A DNA stretch of 64,000 bases from Pseudomonadales bacterium (GCA_002708905.1 PAPM01000030.1:62001-126000), one strand, 5' to 3'; counted from the stretch's first letter, positions 18,198 to 27,712 are shown. A program made the numbers and translations. Notes: a model not told the origin generated them from the sequence alone.

Positions 18198-18254
18198 AAT
18201 TATTACCTCAACGAACTTGATAATGTTTTCACTATGACCTGAGGAGGGTGCGCC

Positions 18255-18464
18255 ATGATCAAGACTATCAGCTTCGCCGTAATTCACATGGGTGTGGCCT
18301 TCACCGTAGGCTACGTCATGACCGGAGATATCGCCGTGGGTGGTGCTTTGGCCCTGGTTGAACCCATGTGCAACACCGTGGCGTACTACTTCCACGAAAA
18401 AGTGTGGAACCGTATTAAAGACAAAACCACAGCGGTCAATCCGGATCAGATTATCCACGCCTGA
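18255..18464 (+). CDS. DUF2061 small membrane protein
   Basis: 69 residues. Two hydrophobic segments (ISFAVIHMGVAFTVGYVMTG ~4-23 and VGGALALVEPMCNTVAYYF ~28-46) are followed by HEKVWNRIK, the hallmark of DUF2061 membrane proteins. Ribosome site GAGGAGG 9 bases before the ATG. Function unknown. The Fur-box-like site in front suggests iron-dependent expression, which would be worth testing. Confidence 0.8.
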   Translation: MIKTISFAVIHMGVAFTVGYVMTGDIAVGGALALVEPMCNTVAYYFHEKVWNRIKDKTTAVNPDQIIHA

Positions 18465-18550
18465 CCCCATCCTTACCAGGCATCATCATCCAGTACTTGG
18501 TTACAACCGCTTAACCACGTAACATGCCCTTTTTTAGTTAGGATAAAGGC

Positions 18551-19180
18551 ATGTATTACGGGGAACGATTAAACAGTATCAGCCACCTGGTGGGCGCAAC
18601 GCTCGCACTGGTGGCCCTGGGTGCTCTGTTAACCGTCAGCATCCAAAGCGGTGACCCCTGGATGATCACCGGCTTCAGCGTGTTCGGCGTCAGCATGGTG
18701 CTGCTCTATACCATGTCCACCCTTTACCACAGTTTTCACCCTCCCCATCTGAAACGCGTTTTCAAAGTATTGGATCATGTTTCGATTTATATATTGATCG
18801 CCGGCTCCTACACCCCGTTTATGCTGGTGAGCACCCGGGAAGGCAAAGGCTTTTGGATACTGGGGCTGGTGTGGGGGCTGGCGGTGATCGGCATCCTGAC
18901 CGAAGTGCTGTTAGAAGGCAAAGCAGTGAAAGTCGGGCAGATGGTGATTTATATTGCCATGGGTTGGGCCTGCACGCTCGATATCGACAACATCAAGGCG
19001 GCATTACCGGAGGACGGGTTCTTCTGGTTGTTCACCGGCGGAATCGCCTATACAGCGGGCATTGTGTTTTATGTGCTGGATAAAATGAACAAGCTGAACC
19101 ATGCCCATGGCATCTGGCATTTCTTTGTGCTGGTGGGTTCCGCGTCTCATTTTATTGCTATCATAGGTTACGTTCGTTAA
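18551..19180 (+). CDS. Hemolysin III / PAQR-family membrane protein
   Basis: 209 residues, seven membrane segments. It starts MYYGERLNSISHLVGA, and has the conserved STLYHSF motif (~60), the HVSIYILIAGSYTP segment (~78) and a C-terminal HGIWHFFVLVGSASHF. These His/Ser/Asp positions are the metal-binding signature of the PAQR superfamily (TrhA/YqfA group in bacteria), linked to membrane fluidity or energetics. The stop is 3 bases before the next gene, so the two are co-transcribed. Confidence 0.9.
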   Translation: MYYGERLNSISHLVGATLALVALGALLTVSIQSGDPWMITGFSVFGVSMVLLYTMSTLYHSFHPPHLKRVFKVLDHVSIYILIAGSYTPFMLVSTREGKGFWILGLVWGLAVIGILTEVLLEGKAVKVGQMVIYIAMGWACTLDIDNIKAALPEDGFFWLFTGGIAYTAGIVFYVLDKMNKLNHAHGIWHFFVLVGSASHFIAIIGYVR

Positions 19181-19183
19181 CTC

Positions 19184-19678
19184 ATGCCAACCACAATACA
19201 CAAACACCAACTCCACGCCGTTATCCTGACCGCCCTGAAAGAACTGGTGGACAATGCCCAGGCCGCAGTTGACCGTGCCTATGAAGCAGCCACCCATGAA
19301 GAAAACATCGCCGAGAACAAATACGATACGCTTGGATTGGAAGCCTCTTATTTAACCCAGGGGCAGGCACGCCGGTTGGCGGAATGCAAAGCGGATTTAG
19401 CGGCATTCGAGGCCCTGCAACCAAAAACTCTTTCCGGAAACGACAAAGTGAGTGTTGGCGCGCTGGTTACCCTGCTGGACGAGAACGAATGCGAGCACAG
19501 GTTTTTCCTGGGGCCGGCGGCCGGCGGCGTCAAGGTGCGCTTTAATGATTGCGATATTGTCATCATTACGACTGCAGCCCCTTTAGGCAAGGCGTTACTC
19601 AACAGCGTGGCCGGTGATGAGGTTGTGGTGAAAATTACGGACAAGCAAACCTGCTATGAGATCCTCAATGTGAGATAA
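19184..19678 (+). CDS. GreA/GreB-family transcription factor
   Basis: 164 residues. The N-terminal half is a coiled coil with AYEAATHEENIAENKYDTLG, matching the acidic tip and helices of Gre-like factors. The C-terminal half has the FKBP-like GreA/B domain (VSVGALVTLLDENECEHRFFLGP and TTAAPLGKALLNSVAGDEV). The GreA/B-C core PLGKALLG-like motif is visible. It lacks the standard N-terminal LTxxG start of true GreA, so it is probably a Gre-like/Rnk-like accessory factor binding RNA polymerase's secondary channel. It follows the PAQR gene directly. Confidence 0.75.
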   Translation: MPTTIHKHQLHAVILTALKELVDNAQAAVDRAYEAATHEENIAENKYDTLGLEASYLTQGQARRLAECKADLAAFEALQPKTLSGNDKVSVGALVTLLDENECEHRFFLGPAAGGVKVRFNDCDIVIITTAAPLGKALLNSVAGDEVVVKITDKQTCYEILNVR

Positions 19679-19848
19679 ATGCGGACAAGTTCTCACTTTC
19701 CCCCAGCTCTCTTGACGAAAAAAAATACTGACTATACTTAATCTGTATTCTCATTTTTATCCTGATACACGAAACGCTAGTCGCTGGCCTCTGCGCCACT
19801 CCTGGGCAGGGCTACGCGTGATTTAAAATTCTAATAAGGGATAGCACC

Positions 19849-20991
19849 ATGGCAAAATTCTCCACTCCAGGGCAACGCCGCAAGCGTTACATAAAAATAT
19901 TGCTGGGTTTCATGGTGGTTGCGATCAGCACCGTCGCCTGGTTTGTCGAAGGCCCCGGGCAACGCACCGCGAAAGCGGCGCTAAAAGACCCGGGCACCAT
20001 CAACTTTCAGGCACAAATCAGTAACTTAACCTACGAAGAAGAAACCTATCGAAATTTCAAAGGCAAACGCCGCTCGCGCACCAATTACTACGCCGACTTT
20101 TCCTACACCTTTAATGGACAGCCCATTGTCGAAACGCGGGAAATCTCTTCCTCTCAATACGAAAAGTGGGAAGATGGCTCTCAGGTAGACATGATGGCCA
20201 TAGGCCCACAACATGACAAGATAGAGCTCAAAAGCGACGTAGTGTCCGATGCCACCACCAGTCCTCTGGGACGCAGCATCCAGGCGGCAATTTTCTCGGC
20301 AATCGGCGCGGTGGCACTGTCGTTTGTTTTGCTGCCCGTCTTCGGCCGCGAACCCGATGGTTACATGCCGGAAGGTTTCTACACGGAACAAAGCTGGCTG
20401 GATGTTGACGACAACCAGCTCATCGCCATTGTTGAAAACGAACTGGTCCGGTTCAAGTTTGATTCATCACTGACTGGCAAAGTACAGAAGGCTTATCAGA
20501 ATGATGTTCCGCTTGCACAAATACTTACCATCAAAGGCAAAGGGGTCAAACTGGATGTAATTCCTCTGGACAAGGTTCAGAGCGTTTCCTCAAGCCATTA
20601 TGAAGACACCTATGATGTCCATTTTGAAGTGAGTGAGCCAGGCGCCAAGGAAATCAAAACCAAGTCCATAAACCTTGAGTTCTTGAATCCCACGGTGAAA
20701 ACCCACGCCATGGAAGCGCTGGTCAAGCGGGTTACACCATTCCAGCAGTTGGAAAAAACCGTCACTCACTACAGCCGTTTAAAATCCGCCATGCCAGGCA
20801 CACTCGGCTTTCTGATTGGTGCTGCGGGATTGTGGTACTTCGAGCATTGGATCATGATGGTACTGCTCAGCCTGTTGTGTCTATTTTCACTGAAGAGTCT
20901 GATCGCCCGCTTGTGGAGTCCGACGGTTTATACCCAGTACGCGAGCCAACCGGTCACGAGCGCAGTAGAACCCGTCCGCAGCGCAGCCTGA
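19849..20991 (+). CDS. DUF3592-domain membrane protein
   Basis: 380 residues with a membrane segment near the N-terminus (ILLGFMVVAISTVAWFV ~17-33), a beta-rich extracytoplasmic domain (YYADFSYTFNGQPIVETREIS, the DUF3592 pattern), a second segment at ~145-165, a cytoplasmic domain, and a C-terminal hydrophobic pair (~320-355). No catalytic motif seen. Function unknown. A weak -35/-10 pair (TTGACG / TATACT, 15 bases apart) sits at 19712-19738. Confidence 0.65.
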   Translation: MAKFSTPGQRRKRYIKILLGFMVVAISTVAWFVEGPGQRTAKAALKDPGTINFQAQISNLTYEEETYRNFKGKRRSRTNYYADFSYTFNGQPIVETREISSSQYEKWEDGSQVDMMAIGPQHDKIELKSDVVSDATTSPLGRSIQAAIFSAIGAVALSFVLLPVFGREPDGYMPEGFYTEQSWLDVDDNQLIAIVENELVRFKFDSSLTGKVQKAYQNDVPLAQILTIKGKGVKLDVIPLDKVQSVSSSHYEDTYDVHFEVSEPGAKEIKTKSINLEFLNPTVKTHAMEALVKRVTPFQQLEKTVTHYSRLKSAMPGTLGFLIGAAGLWYFEHWIMMVLLSLLCLFSLKSLIARLWSPTVYTQYASQPVTSAVEPVRSAA

Positions 20992-21006
20992 ATAACCACC
21001 TGAGAA

Positions 21007-21044
21007 AACCCTTAACGCAGTTGCATGACAATGCGTTAAGGGTT
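21007..21044. terminator. Bidirectional terminator between convergent genes
   Basis: Perfect 13-base stem AACCCTTAACGCA / TGCGTTAAGGGTT with a 12-base loop, followed by CTTCTT on the plus strand and TTTTCTC on the minus strand. It overlaps the last codons of the ankyrin gene. Confidence 0.8.
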
Positions 21045-22934
21045 CTTCTTGGTTACAGGCTTATCCAATACCGCCGGATCCCCGCCTAACATTCTGATCG
21101 TATCCGTATAGGCCGCTTTCAAAGCCAGATTCTTATCCCAAATCCGGGTTAATCGCCTGCCATCCTTTATAGCCTGATCCAGTGCCGTCTCACCTTTATT
21201 ATTTTTCAATGAGGGGTTCGCCCCTTGCGCAAGCAGATACTCCACAAACCGGGATTTGGAACGGGATGCAGCAATCATCAACAGGGTTTCACCATTCTGA
21301 TCAGGATGATTGATATCGACACCGGCATTCAATACCGCTTCAACCAACATCATGGCATAGCGATCCTTGTTTCTTCCATTCTCTATGTCAGCCGAGGGCA
21401 AAACATTGTTGTCTGAGTAACTTTTTATGGCATGATGCCCCATACTGGAACCACCTTTGTATATATGTGAAAAGTCCAGTTTGTGTGAGATAAACTGCTC
21501 CAGAAACTGGATAGCATCACCTGCCACGCTTTTACTTTTATCATTTACCAAACGGCCCAGGTTGCTAACGATGTGACGGTGATAACGCTGTTCCGGCATC
21601 AGCAGTCCCTGCTCGAACAGGTATGCCAACACCTCAGGGTTACCACCCTCCAAAATGTTCTCAAAGGTTTGCAGCGTCGGCTCCGGCATGGGCTCACCAC
21701 GCTTCAGCAACATCCTGACCACAACAAGGTTACCGCCGTGCGCCGCGCTGGCCAGCAAACGATTCGGCTCCCACTGGGGATAGGCTTCCCTGTTGTCCGG
21801 CTTTAATTGAGCACCATGGCGCAACAGAAGGTCGACCACATCCTGATGTCCGCCCCATGCCGCCCAGCGCAAGGGTTCTCCAAAATCACCCGTCTCCGAG
21901 CCTTTGACTCCATCAGCATCAGCACCATGGGACAACAAACGTTCCACCACCTCATACTGGCCCCGGCTCGCGGCCATCGCAATGGGCGCAATACCATAGC
22001 CACCGGGCCGCAACACTTCGGCTCCCGCGTCAATCAACGCCAATGCAGACTTTGGACTGGGGGACTCAATGGCCGCCCCCAGAGGCTGTTCATAATAGTC
22101 GAAGTCAAAATTGACTGAATGAATCTTGGCAAGGGCTTTCTGCAAGTGCTCAATAGCACTGTCATTGGTTGCCAATGCATATAACATCCATTTATCTTCG
22201 CGGCTGTTCCGACCAAATTCATGGGCAGATGCAATGGCGCCAATGGTCTCGCTATCATTTTGATGCAAGGCCTCCCACAACGCTTGCAGCCACTGCGGCG
22301 ATTCAGGTTCTACCAATAGCGGATTTGGGAAAAACCCTTCGTAATCGTATTCATCAATTGCTTTTTGGTCACAATCAACATATACACCACTATTACGATA
22401 AACGTCGCGTCCGCGTTTGGTTATGGTCCAGCCAAAAACTTCATCCAGCTCAATCCAGGCGCTGTCATAGTCACATAGCGCCAAAGCCATTCCATCCAGC
22501 GTAATATACTGGCGGGAACGTTCTTTCTCTTCTTCACAATACTCGGCATCTTGTTCATCTTCGTTCTTACACAGTGAGGCTGCCAACTCTCCGTACGCCG
22601 CCAGATTAATGCCTTTGTGTTGTGTTGCATCAAACAACACCTGCGCTGTGTTCTCACAAAGTGTCGCATCGCTTCCACCCACCAGTTCTCTTACCGTTTT
22701 CTGCAGGTTTTCACAATATTGGATATTGGCCTGCAGCAATGCGGCTTTATCGTGATTGTGGCTCTTGGAATCTTCAATAGCAGATTCGATCAGTTCTACC
22801 CGGTTTTCTGCTTGCTGTTCTTCCTTATGTTGCAGCCACCATTTATAGCCATAACCAACAGCCAACACGGCTAAAATCAGTACCGCAATCGTAGTTTTTA
22901 TAAAACGGATGACACCGCGAATGAAATCGAGCAT
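21036..22934 (-). CDS. Membrane-anchored ankyrin-repeat protein
   Basis: 632 residues. A single membrane anchor near the N-terminus (VIRFIKTTIAVLILAVLAV ~8-27) is followed by an acidic/cysteine-containing helical region to ~200. Ankyrin repeats occupy ~300-420 (GIAPIAMAASRGQYEVVERL, LRWAAWGGHQDVVDLLLRHG, LLASAAHGGNLVVVRMLLKRG). A second set lies at ~540-600 (GETLLMIAASRSKSRFVEYL, KNNKGETALDQAI). The topology suggests the repeats lie in the periplasm. Partners unknown. No operon partner is evident. Confidence 0.8.
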   Translation of the reverse strand: MLDFIRGVIRFIKTTIAVLILAVLAVGYGYKWWLQHKEEQQAENRVELIESAIEDSKSHNHDKAALLQANIQYCENLQKTVRELVGGSDATLCENTAQVLFDATQHKGINLAAYGELAASLCKNEDEQDAEYCEEEKERSRQYITLDGMALALCDYDSAWIELDEVFGWTITKRGRDVYRNSGVYVDCDQKAIDEYDYEGFFPNPLLVEPESPQWLQALWEALHQNDSETIGAIASAHEFGRNSREDKWMLYALATNDSAIEHLQKALAKIHSVNFDFDYYEQPLGAAIESPSPKSALALIDAGAEVLRPGGYGIAPIAMAASRGQYEVVERLLSHGADADGVKGSETGDFGEPLRWAAWGGHQDVVDLLLRHGAQLKPDNREAYPQWEPNRLLASAAHGGNLVVVRMLLKRGEPMPEPTLQTFENILEGGNPEVLAYLFEQGLLMPEQRYHRHIVSNLGRLVNDKSKSVAGDAIQFLEQFISHKLDFSHIYKGGSSMGHHAIKSYSDNNVLPSADIENGRNKDRYAMMLVEAVLNAGVDINHPDQNGETLLMIAASRSKSRFVEYLLAQGANPSLKNNKGETALDQAIKDGRRLTRIWDKNLALKAAYTDTIRMLGGDPAVLDKPVTKKNP

Positions 22935-23048
22935 TAATCTGTTCTCAGTGGCAGAGGATTCAGGTAGAAAGATTTAATGACCAAGCACACAATTTTCAGG
23001 CTTGACCTGAAAAGTATAGCCTGGGATCGTTCCGTCGCAGACATAAAA

Positions 23049-23071
23049 AGCCGGGCACTAAACGCCCGGCT
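23049..23071 (-). terminator. Terminator of the lpxC-like gene
   Basis: Stem AGCCGGGC / GCCCGGCT, 7-base loop, followed on the minus strand by TTTTTATG. Confidence 0.85.
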
Positions 23072-23087
23072 CAAACTCCTTTCTGTT

Positions 23088-24038
23088 TCAGATGGATTCC
23101 AGCATTTCCTCGTAAGTGGAATCGTCGATCATGCAACCCCACTGTTCAGTGGCCTCCCGCACCGTCGTCAGTCTCCAGTAACTAACGTTGTGCATCAGGG
23201 AACGCAACAGGCGGTTATTCAAATGATGACCACTGCAGTGCCCGACGAAGCGTCCGTAGATGGGCACGCCCGCCAGAGACAGATCGCCCACCGCATCCAG
23301 CAGTTTATGCCGCACAAACTCATCTTCATAGCGCAGCCCGTCTTCGTTCACCACCCGGTCGCCATCCACCAGGATGGCATTGCGCAGTGACCCACCCTGA
23401 GCCAACCCCAAGGCCTGTAACGTTGCTAACTGGTCTTCAAAACCAAAAGTACGGGCCTCGGCAATATTGCTGTCGAACATATGTTCCGTCAGGGGCATGG
23501 AATAGTTCTGTTTGCCGATGGCCGCCGATTCAAATTCAATGGTGACATCAAACCAGGGTCGAGGGCAGGGCAGAAATCCGGCATAGCGATTGCGCTCGTA
23601 TACCCACACCGGATTGGTCACCACCAGCGCTTTGCGTTCCCGCTGCTGTACCAGCAAACCTTCTGCCTGGATGCGCTCCATAAACGCCTTGGCACTGCCA
23701 TCCATGATTGGCACTTCCGGTCCATCCAGCAGAATCCGACAGTTATCCACACCACAGGCGGTCAGTGCGGCCGTCAGGTGTTCGATGGTACTGACTGAAA
23801 CACCATAGCCATTACTGATCGTAGTGCTGAGCCGCGTGTCCGTCACCGCATGCCAGCGGGCAGGGACCAATTGCTGACCTGGTTCCGCATCCAGTCGTTC
23901 AAACACATAACCGGTATCCGTTTCCGCCGGCAGCAGCGTCATGCTGACGGGCTTTCCGTTATGCAGACCGCGCCCCACAAAGTGCACCGGGCCGGACAGG
24001 GTATGCTGATAAAAAGGGGTTCGCGTTGTGGTTTTCAT
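23088..24038 (-). CDS. LpxC-type UDP-3-O-acyl-GlcNAc deacetylase homologue
   Basis: 316 residues from the ATG at 24038. An in-frame start at 24128 would add 30 residues that do not fit the family. Catalytic residues are all present: E86-H87 in STIEHLTAAL, H244 and D248 in DEFVRHKLLDAVGDL, and the base H271 in GHCSGHHLNNRLL. The enzyme commits lipid A synthesis and needs zinc. It is not in the mur/fts division cluster where gammaproteobacterial lpxC normally sits, and its sequence reads more like alphaproteobacterial LpxC. It may therefore be a second copy, not the housekeeping gene. Monocistronic, divergent from an AraC-family regulator. Confidence 0.85.
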   Translation of the reverse strand: MKTTTRTPFYQHTLSGPVHFVGRGLHNGKPVSMTLLPAETDTGYVFERLDAEPGQQLVPARWHAVTDTRLSTTISNGYGVSVSTIEHLTAALTACGVDNCRILLDGPEVPIMDGSAKAFMERIQAEGLLVQQRERKALVVTNPVWVYERNRYAGFLPCPRPWFDVTIEFESAAIGKQNYSMPLTEHMFDSNIAEARTFGFEDQLATLQALGLAQGGSLRNAILVDGDRVVNEDGLRYEDEFVRHKLLDAVGDLSLAGVPIYGRFVGHCSGHHLNNRLLRSLMHNVSYWRLTTVREATEQWGCMIDDSTYEEMLESI

Positions 24039-24185
24039 AACCAGTTCCTCGTTGTGTTTTGCTGAGTTCAGATTACGAAAACAAGTCCCTCTCCACTGGT
24101 CCCGCCCCGCCAAGGTCTGGTAAAGCATTTGTCATTTCCCGCCAAGGGTTTATCCTAGGCAAAAAAACACAAGGAGTTATCTGCA

Positions 24186-25211
24186 GTGCCAGCTTCCACC
24201 CTCAGTTCCTGGGCACGTTTGGTGTGGGAAGAGCTAAATGCCCGCCAGCTGGATGCCAACGGGATTTTTCGCGAGGCGGGACTGAACCCGTCGAAACTGG
24301 GTAATGCGGTGGCCCGCTTTCCGGTAGCCAATATGATCCAACTATGGAACCTGGCTCAACGGGCCTGCGGCGATGACGGTTTTGGCGTCAGTACCGGACA
24401 ACGGTGGAATGCCACCACCTTTCACGCCCTGGGCTTTGCCTGGCTGGCAAGCAATTCGTTGGGCGAAGCGCTGCACCGGATGGCACGTTATGGTGCTTTT
24501 CTCAACGATGGTCTGGAATACAGTTTGATCTCAGAGCAGGTGCGTTATCGGTTTCGCATCAGCCGTGACGAAGCGCGCCTGCCGCAGGCGCAATACAAAG
24601 GTGCTGAAGCATCCACCGATGCTGGAATCGTCGCCATCCTGAAAATGTGTCGCCAACTGCTGGGGGAAAGCTTCAGCCCAATGGAAATCACCTGCCCCCA
24701 CCCACCCAATGGCGGCGCTATTCTGCTGGAACAGGTTGCCCGTTGCCCGATTCACTACGACAAGGATTACATTGAATTGGTGTTCGACCGGCAGGATATA
24801 GAGCGCAAGCTGACCAGTGGTAACGACGAGCTGACCCAGGCCCACGAACAGATCCTTCTCAAACATATGGCTGACCTGCAGCAGGACAAGCTGTCCGCCA
24901 AAGTACAATTGGCGATTCTGGAACAGTTGCCTTCCGGCAACGTGAAAGAAACCGATATTGCCTCTGAACTGGGATTGAGTTCCCGCACCATGCAGCGGCG
25001 ATTATTGGAGGAAGGGGTTAACTTTCAGGGACTGCTGCAGACCGCCAGACAGAAACTCGCCGATCAATATATTCGCGACGAGAAACTGTCTATCAGTGAA
25101 ATAGCCTACCTGCTGGGCTTTTCAGAACAGGCCAACTTCACCCGGGCCTTCAAGCGCTGGACCGGGCGCTCCCCCACCCAGTACCGGCAGGAAGAGTTAC
25201 TGGCCAGTTAA
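24186..25211 (+). CDS. AraC-family transcriptional regulator
   Basis: 341 residues. The N-terminal ~200 residues match the 'arabinose-binding domain of AraC transcription regulator, N-term' type found in OruR/ArgR-like activators. The C-terminal HTH pair is clear: LGLSSRTMQRRLLEEG and ISEIAYLLGFSEQANFTRAFKRWTG-type motif near residues 300-325. The start codon at 24186 is GTG with AGGAG upstream. It is divergent from the LpxC homologue, 147 bases apart, so it may regulate it. Effector unknown. Confidence 0.88.
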   Translation: MPASTLSSWARLVWEELNARQLDANGIFREAGLNPSKLGNAVARFPVANMIQLWNLAQRACGDDGFGVSTGQRWNATTFHALGFAWLASNSLGEALHRMARYGAFLNDGLEYSLISEQVRYRFRISRDEARLPQAQYKGAEASTDAGIVAILKMCRQLLGESFSPMEITCPHPPNGGAILLEQVARCPIHYDKDYIELVFDRQDIERKLTSGNDELTQAHEQILLKHMADLQQDKLSAKVQLAILEQLPSGNVKETDIASELGLSSRTMQRRLLEEGVNFQGLLQTARQKLADQYIRDEKLSISEIAYLLGFSEQANFTRAFKRWTGRSPTQYRQEELLAS

Positions 25212-25630
25212 TCCAGGGCTGCGATGATGCGTTCGGCAAAACCCTGCAATACCGCCTGGTCTGCCATTTCCGCTGCATGCTTGCGGGTCCGCAGGGTGTG
25301 AATGGAAGTGGGCACCAGGTGGAAGTGCAAATGGGGCACCGTCTGCCCGGCGTCGGAACCACTGAGCTGGAACATCATGATGCCTTCGGTGGAGAAGGCT
25401 TTCTTCAGGGCATTACCCACTTTCTGCATGGTGGTGAAACAGGCCTCGTAATGGGTAGCCGGCAACTCGAACAGGGTCTCCGCTTCCACTTTGGGAATCA
25501 CCAGGGTGTGTCCATCCGCCTGGGGCATAATATCCATAAACGCCAGGGTCAGTTCATCTTCATAAACTTTGATGCAGGGGATCTCCTCCCGCAGGATTTT
25601 GGCAAAAATATTTTGGTTATCGTATGCCAT
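25208..25630 (-). CDS. HIT-family protein (purine nucleotide hydrolase-like)
   Basis: 140 residues, the HinT/HIT length. The histidine triad is HLHFHLVP at ~100-107, and the N-terminal IFAKILREEIPCIKVYEDE with LAFMDIMPQADGHTLVIPK is the standard HIT fold. Members hydrolyse AMP-linked compounds. Its 3' end overlaps the 3' end of the convergent AraC gene by 4 bases. Confidence 0.92.
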   Translation of the reverse strand: MAYDNQNIFAKILREEIPCIKVYEDELTLAFMDIMPQADGHTLVIPKVEAETLFELPATHYEACFTTMQKVGNALKKAFSTEGIMMFQLSGSDAGQTVPHLHFHLVPTSIHTLRTRKHAAEMADQAVLQGFAERIIAALD

Positions 25631-25797
25631 GCTTGAGCCTCATGTATTGCAGTTTGTTCATCGTGATGCCCGTAAGGCTAACGCGAATAAGTTAAAGATC
25701 CTAGTGCTTGTTCTCGACCCTGTTTAACCGCCGGCAAATTCTGTAGCATAGTGAGCCAGACCCGATTATCTGTTTTCAACCTGCAAGGAGCTCCCCC

Positions 25798-26595
25798 ATG
25801 AGCAATGATGCTGAACACCCCAGAACCGTATTGATCACCGGTGCGTCCGCCGGTATTGGTAAGGCTTTGGCCCATGTATTTGCGCAAAATGACTTCGACG
25901 TGGTGCTGGTGGCGCGCCGGGAGGAAAAGCTCAATGAAGTGGCTGAAGCCATCAAGAAACAGTACGGCCAGATGGCCTATGTGCTGATCGAGAATCTGGC
26001 GGATCCCGCGGCCCCGCAACGCATCTTCGATTGGTGCCAACAGCAACACCTCAGTATCGATGCGCTGGTGAATAATGCCGGCTACGCCCTGCACAACGAG
26101 TTCCTGGAAGCGCCCTGGCAGGCCCACATGGATTTCCTGCAGGTACTGAATATCAGCGTGGTGCAGCTCTGCCATCTGTTTGCACCAGCTATGAAAGAGC
26201 GGGGCTACGGCCGCATTATCAACCTGGCGTCCGTCGCCGCCTGGTCCCCCCAATTAAAAGGTAATTTGTACGGCGCCGCCAAGTCCTTCATTGTGGATTT
26301 CAGCCAGGCCATTGATCTGGAACTGCACCCCCATGGGGTACATTGCACAGCCCTCTGCCCGGGCTTTACCTTCAGCGAGTTTCACGATGTGATGGGCACC
26401 CGCGGCCAGGTTAGCAAGTTACCCCGTTTCCTGTGGATGACCGCTGAGGAAGTGGCCCAGGAGGGTTTTGATGCGGTGATGGAAGGCAAACCGGTCCATG
26501 TTCCCGGGCGGGTGAATCAGGGGCTGACCCAGGTGATGTCCATGCTGCCTTCATCGGTTAAACACTATTTATCCAAACAGCAAAAGGTCATGTGA
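25798..26595 (+). CDS. Short-chain dehydrogenase/reductase
   Basis: 265 residues. NAD(P)-binding TGASAGIGKAL at ~14-24, structural NNAG at ~91, catalytic serine in LASVAAWSP, and the YGAAKSF Tyr-Lys pair at ~159-163. Classical SDR of the DltE/YqjQ-like type with a C-terminal tail. Ribosome site AAGGAGC. Substrate unknown. Confidence 0.9.
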   Translation: MSNDAEHPRTVLITGASAGIGKALAHVFAQNDFDVVLVARREEKLNEVAEAIKKQYGQMAYVLIENLADPAAPQRIFDWCQQQHLSIDALVNNAGYALHNEFLEAPWQAHMDFLQVLNISVVQLCHLFAPAMKERGYGRIINLASVAAWSPQLKGNLYGAAKSFIVDFSQAIDLELHPHGVHCTALCPGFTFSEFHDVMGTRGQVSKLPRFLWMTAEEVAQEGFDAVMEGKPVHVPGRVNQGLTQVMSMLPSSVKHYLSKQQKVM

Positions 26596-26630
26596 TCACC
26601 TCATCCACTGCTTGACTCACTGAACCAATA

Positions 26631-26646
26631 CTGTAAATATATACAG
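26631..26646 (+). promoter_or_regulatory. LexA (SOS) box upstream of intI
   Basis: CTGT-AAATATAT-ACAG fits the CTGT-N8-ACAG LexA consensus with an ideal A/T-rich centre. It lies 29 bases before the integrase start. Integron integrases are known to be SOS-regulated. Confidence 0.85.
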
Positions 26647-26674
26647 ATCCATTTCAGTTTGCAGGAAGCACGCC

Positions 26675-27712
26675 ATGAGGATTCTGGACCAGGTCAGGGA
26701 CGCCGTGCGCGTACGGCACTATAGTATTCGCACAGAAGACGCCTACTGCTATTGGGTGCGACGCTTTATTTTTTTCCACGGTGCCCGCAATCCGCAGCAG
26801 TTTAACGAAAGCCACGTCAATGCCTTCCTGTCCCACCTGGCGGTAAGTGAGCAGGTCAGTCCTTCCACCCAGAATCAGGCCCTGAATGCCCTGCTATTTC
26901 TGTTCAAACACGTTTTGAACAAACCTTTCCCCGAGCACATCGAGTTCACCCGGGCCAAGCAGAACCGGCGGCTACCGGTGGTACTTACCCAGGATGAAGT
27001 GCAGCGCCTGTTCAGTCAGCTGGAAGGCCGGGACTGGTTGATGGCCGGACTGCTGTACGGATCAGGGCTGCGCCTGATGGAATGCGTTAGATTACGGGTT
27101 AAGGACATCGATCTGACCCGTTGCGCCATCGTGGTCCGGGATGGCAAAGGTGCCAAGGACCGGGTGGTGACCCTGGATGAACAATTGTTACCTCATCTTC
27201 GCATTCACTTGGCCCACGTACGTAACCAGCATCTGCGGGATTTGAACCGGGGTGCCGGCCAGGTGTACCTGCCTTATGCGCTGGCGCGCAAATATCCCAA
27301 TGCCTGCCGGGAGTGGATGTGGCAATACGTGTTCCCGGCAGCAGCCGAATCCGTGGACCCACGCAGCGGCATCAAGCGTCGTCATCACATCAGCGAACAA
27401 CAGCTGCAACGTGCCGTTAAACAGGCCGTGCAGGCGGCGGACATCCAGAAGCCCGCCACCTGTCATACCCTACGCCATTCCTTTGCCACCCACTTGCTGG
27501 AGCGGGGCTATGATATTCGCACGGTGCAGGAACAATTGGGCCACAAGGATTTGAAAACCACCCAGATCTACACCCACATACTGGAACGGGGCGCCAACGC
27601 AGTGAAGAGCCCGTTCAGCAGCGTGGTGCAACCAAGGGCGATCGCCTATCGGGTGGAGAACAACAAAGATAAAATTGAAGAACCCGCCGGACTCTATTTG
27701 ATTGCCAGTTGA
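26675..27712 (+). CDS. intI: Integron integrase (tyrosine recombinase)
   Basis: 345 residues. N-terminal SAM-like domain ([20 protein letters not shown]), then the catalytic domain with R133, H264-x-x-R267, H290 and nucleophile Y299 ([21 protein letters not shown]). The extra helix between motif II regions that distinguishes IntI from XerC/D is present ([17 protein letters not shown], ~207-222). It should recombine attI and attC sites. Upstream there is a LexA box, but on both sides are ordinary chromosomal genes with no attC-like folds that I can see. This is therefore an isolated integrase, intact by sequence. Confidence 0.92.
   Translation: MRILDQVRDAVRVRHYSIRTEDAYCYWVRRFIFFHGARNPQQFNESHVNAFLSHLAVSEQVSPSTQNQALNALLFLFKHVLNKPFPEHIEFTRAKQNRRLPVVLTQDEVQRLFSQLEGRDWLMAGLLYGSGLRLMECVRLRVKDIDLTRCAIVVRDGKGAKDRVVTLDEQLLPHLRIHLAHVRNQHLRDLNRGAGQVYLPYALARKYPNACREWMWQYVFPAAAESVDPRSGIKRRHHISEQQLQRAVKQAVQAADIQKPATCHTLRHSFATHLLERGYDIRTVQEQLGHKDLKTTQIYTHILERGANAVKSPFSSVVQPRAIAYRVENNKDKIEEPAGLYLIAS

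Noticed and set aside
19712-19738. -35/-10-like pair TTGACG and TATACT before the DUF3592 gene
   Set aside because: Spacing is 15 bases, shorter than normal; not strong enough for a promoter feature.
26580-26680. Search for attI/attC sites beside intI
   Set aside because: No convincing GTT-type core or hairpin could be seen, and the flanking SDR and hydrolase look chromosomal.
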